A stretch of 64,000 nucleotides of DNA from Aeromonas dhakensis (lineage in GTDB: Bacteria; Pseudomonadota; Gammaproteobacteria; Enterobacterales; Aeromonadaceae): contig NZ_CDBH01000018.1 in the NCBI RefSeq assembly GCF_000820305.1, positions 18,355 through 82,354 on the forward strand, given 5' to 3'. The translations under genes were made by a program, and so were the position numbers. Numbering within the stretch: position 1 is the stretch's first letter; each line of letters opens with the position of its first letter. Below, one piece after another: positions 61,863 through 64,000 of the stretch. The notes under the pieces are model-generated. The model was not told the origin of the DNA and made no database searches. It was given only the letters and a program-made list of their open reading frames with translations.

Positions 61863-63527
61863 TCAGTAACCCTGCTGGTGCACGTCCATCACGGCGCGAC
61901 CGGACGGGTCGGCCATCTCCTTGAACTTGGCATCCCATTCCAGCGCAGTCGGGGTGGAGCAGGCGACCGACTTGCCGTAGGGCACGGTGCGGGCGGCGGA
62001 CTCCAGCGGGAAGTGCTCGTCAAAGATGGCGCGGTAGAAGTAGGCCTCCTTGGTGAGCGGGGTGTTGACGGGGAAGCGGAAGGCCGCCGCCTCGAACATC
62101 TGATCCGTCACTTCCTGCTCGACCATGGCTTTCAGGCTGTCGATCCACGAATAGCCTACGCCGTCGGAGAACTGCTCCTTCTGACGCCACGCCACTTCAT
62201 GGGGCAGCAGATCCTCGAACGCTTCACGCAGGATGTGCTTCTCGATCTTGCCCTTGCCGCACATCTTGTCGGCGGGGTTGAGGCGCATCGCCACGTCCAT
62301 GAACTCCTTGTCGAGGAAGGGCACGCGACCCTCCACGCCCCAGGCGGCCATGGACTTGTTGGCCCGCAGGCAGTCATAGAGGTGCAGGGCAGACAGCTTG
62401 CGTACCGTCTCCTCGTGGAACTCTTTAGCGTTCGGCGCCTTGTGGAAGTAGAGGTAGCCGCCAAACAGCTCGTCAGAGCCCTCGCCCGAGAGCACCATCT
62501 TGATGCCCATGGCCTTGATGTAGCGCGCCATCAGGTACATGGGGGTGGAGGCGCGGATGGTGGTGACGTCATAGGTCTCGAGGTGATAGATGACGTCCCG
62601 CAGGGCATCCAGACCTTCCTGCACCGTGAAGTGGATCTGGTGGTGGATGGTGCCGAGGTGATCGGCCACCTTGCGGGCGGCGGCGAGATCCGGCGAGCCT
62701 TCCAGGCCGACGGCGAAGGAGTGCAGCTGGGGCCACCAGGCTTCGCTCTTGCCATCGTCTTCTACCCGGCGGGCGGCGTAGAGCTTGGTGATGGCGGAGA
62801 TGACGGACGAATCCAGACCGCCGGAGAGCAGCACGCCGTAGGGCACGTCACACATCAGCTGGCGCTTGACCGCCGCTTCCAGTGCGGCCTTGAGCTCGGC
62901 TCTGTCGCTCTGGTTGTGCTCGACCGCACCGTATTCCATCCAGTCGCGTTTGTACCAAGTTTTAAGCTCGCCATCCTTGCTCCACAGGTAGTGTCCCGGC
63001 GGGAAGGTTTCGACGCTCTTGCAGACCGGTACCAGCGCCTTCATCTCGGAAGCGACGTAGAAGTTGCCGTGCTCGTCGCGACCGGTATAGAGGGGGATGA
63101 TCCCCATGTGGTCGCGGCCAATCAGGTAGGCATCCTGCTCGGCGTCATAGAGGATGAAGGCGAAGATGCCGTTCAGGTCATCCAGGAAGGCGGGGCCCTT
63201 CTCCTTGTAGAGGGCCAGCAGCACCTCGCAGTCGGAGTGGGTCTGGAACTGGAAGTCGACCTTGAGGTTCTTCTCCAGCTCCTTATGGTTGTAGATCTCG
63301 CCGTTGACGGCCAACACATGGGTGCGCTCGGGGTTGTAGAGCGGCTGGGCGCCGTTGCCCGGATCGACGATGGCCAGGCGCTCGTGCACCAGAATGGCTT
63401 TGTCGGAGCTGTAGACGCCGGACCAGTCAGGACCGCGGTGACGCAATCGCTTGGACATCTCCAGCGCCGATTTGCGCAGCGCGGCCGCATCGGATTTGAT
63501 GTCCAGAATGCCGAAAATAGAACACAT
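61863..63527 (-). CDS. asnB: Asparagine synthetase B (glutamine-hydrolysing)
   Basis: 554 residues. The glutaminase domain begins MCSIFGILDIKSDA with catalytic Cys2, followed by RHRGPDWSGVY and LAVNGEIYNHKELE. The synthetase domain has the pyrophosphate loop VLLSGGLDSSVISAI and GEGSDELFGGYLYFH. It makes asparagine from aspartate, glutamine and ATP. It appears monocistronic, with its own terminator. Confidence 0.97.
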   Translation of the reverse strand: MCSIFGILDIKSDAAALRKSALEMSKRLRHRGPDWSGVYSSDKAILVHERLAIVDPGNGAQPLYNPERTHVLAVNGEIYNHKELEKNLKVDFQFQTHSDCEVLLALYKEKGPAFLDDLNGIFAFILYDAEQDAYLIGRDHMGIIPLYTGRDEHGNFYVASEMKALVPVCKSVETFPPGHYLWSKDGELKTWYKRDWMEYGAVEHNQSDRAELKAALEAAVKRQLMCDVPYGVLLSGGLDSSVISAITKLYAARRVEDDGKSEAWWPQLHSFAVGLEGSPDLAAARKVADHLGTIHHQIHFTVQEGLDALRDVIYHLETYDVTTIRASTPMYLMARYIKAMGIKMVLSGEGSDELFGGYLYFHKAPNAKEFHEETVRKLSALHLYDCLRANKSMAAWGVEGRVPFLDKEFMDVAMRLNPADKMCGKGKIEKHILREAFEDLLPHEVAWRQKEQFSDGVGYSWIDSLKAMVEQEVTDQMFEAAAFRFPVNTPLTKEAYFYRAIFDEHFPLESAARTVPYGKSVACSTPTALEWDAKFKEMADPSGRAVMDVHQQGY

Positions 63528-63733
63528 TGGCGGTAATCCTCTTGATTTTTATATGAGCCCCCCACGTTCGGGCTCGAAATTCCATTTACATTCCTCGCCA
63601 ATCACAATGCCTAGTGCAAAAACCTTTTGCAAGCGGGAAAACCGCAGAAAATCATGCCGTAAGCGTCAAGCCGACAGGGGAGTGCGGCGACCCGTCCGGC
63701 CGCCGGAAAAAAGAAGGAAGGTTGACGTGAACG

Positions 63734-64000
63734 TCAGCTGGCAGGCTCGAAGATCACATAGAGCTTGCGGCAGGGGGTGAGGGTCTCCCACTGCCCGACA
63801 AAGCCGGCGGGAATGACGAACTGATCGCCGGGCTTGAGGGGCAGCCTGCCGCCCTGGCTGTCGTGGATCACCGCCTCGCCCTCCAGCAGCTGGCAGTATT
63901 CATGCTCGGTATAGTGGATGGCCCAGCGGCCGGGCTCGCAGCTCCAGAAGCCGACGTGGAACTGCTGGCTCGGATCTGAGTAGTGGTTCCAAACCGTCTG
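63734..64000 (-). CDS. Cupin-domain protein, 5' end cut off by window edge
   Basis: The last 88 residues are visible (WNHYSDPSQQFHVGFWSCEP; HYTEHEYCQLLEGEAVIHDS; LPLKPGDQFVIPAGFVGQWE). This is a single small cupin of the DUF861/ureidoglycine-aminohydrolase-like type; the TEHEYCQLLEGE segment carries metal-binding residues of cupin motif 1. Function unknown. It ends 206 bp upstream of the asnB start on the same strand. Confidence 0.75.
   Translation of the reverse strand, partial: QTVWNHYSDPSQQFHVGFWSCEPGRWAIHYTEHEYCQLLEGEAVIHDSQGGRLPLKPGDQFVIPAGFVGQWETLTPCRKLYVIFEPAS

Noticed and set aside
61776..63536. 586-codon open frame antisense to asnB
   Set aside because: Shadow of asnB, which has catalytic Cys2 and the synthetase motifs.
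1..64000. CRISPR arrays, insertion sequences, prophage or toxin-antitoxin genes
   Set aside because: I found no spaced direct-repeat array, transposase, integrase or phage structural gene on either strand.

Overview
The window is high-GC gammaproteobacterial chromosome, and the gene content points to Aeromonas (hydrophila/dhakensis/veronii-like). It carries a complete Ysc-family type III secretion system with the aop/acr/asc/exs gene set known from Aeromonas, a chromosomal MCR-3-type phosphoethanolamine transferase (541 aa), a pdxB-asd-fimV-truA-accD-folC-dedD block, and a homogentisate pathway. The species call is inference from gene content; no rRNA or marker alignment was possible.

Layout. 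1-3 kb: end of an isochorismatase-like gene, a small membrane protein, a NYN/OST-HTH putative nuclease and an orphan MetQ-like methionine-binding protein behind a probable MetJ operator. 3-13 kb: pgpB-like phosphatase, then the housekeeping run pdxB, asd, fimV, truA, accD, folC, dedD, all on +. 13-16.7 kb: tusE, yccS and yccA on -, then tRNA-Ser(TGA) on +.

16.7-44.2 kb: a type III secretion island bounded by two identical 39-bp copies of a hairpin terminator, one just after tRNA-Ser and one just after ascL. Reading in from the left edge: a chaperone and a candidate effector with a transglutaminase/papain-like Cys-His-Asp triad (-), ascU-T-S-R-Q-P-O-N (-), then on + aopN-acr1-acr2-ascX-ascY-ascV-acrR, acrG-acrV-acrH-aopB-aopD, exsC-exsE-exsB, exsA and exsD-ascB through ascL. 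I find six promoters with an ExsA-type site (A-rich run, GnC, TGnnA) exactly 20 bp upstream of a -10 hexamer: before ascN, aopN, acrG, exsC, exsD and the candidate effector. With ExsA, ExsC, ExsD and ExsE all encoded here, the island contains its own secretion-coupled regulatory circuit: ExsE sequesters ExsC until it is secreted, ExsC then binds ExsD, and ExsA is released.

44.2-52.1 kb: an MFS transporter, a four-repeat membrane protein (COG4705-like) divergent from the MCR-3-like eptA gene with two perfect CTTAAx-N5-CTTAAG boxes between them, then mprF followed by a VirJ/AcvB-type hydrolase. This stretch looks devoted to envelope charge modification and resistance to cationic peptides. 52-55.5 kb: an Aer-like PAS chemoreceptor behind a perfect FNR box, and a periplasmic-binding/GGDEF protein. 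55.5-61 kb: an RluA-family pseudouridine synthase, a PgpC-like HAD phosphatase, then the tyrosine/homogentisate catabolic operon hpd-hmgA-fahA-maiA behind a TyrR-like box. 61-64 kb: a thioredoxin-like secreted protein, asnB and the end of a cupin gene.
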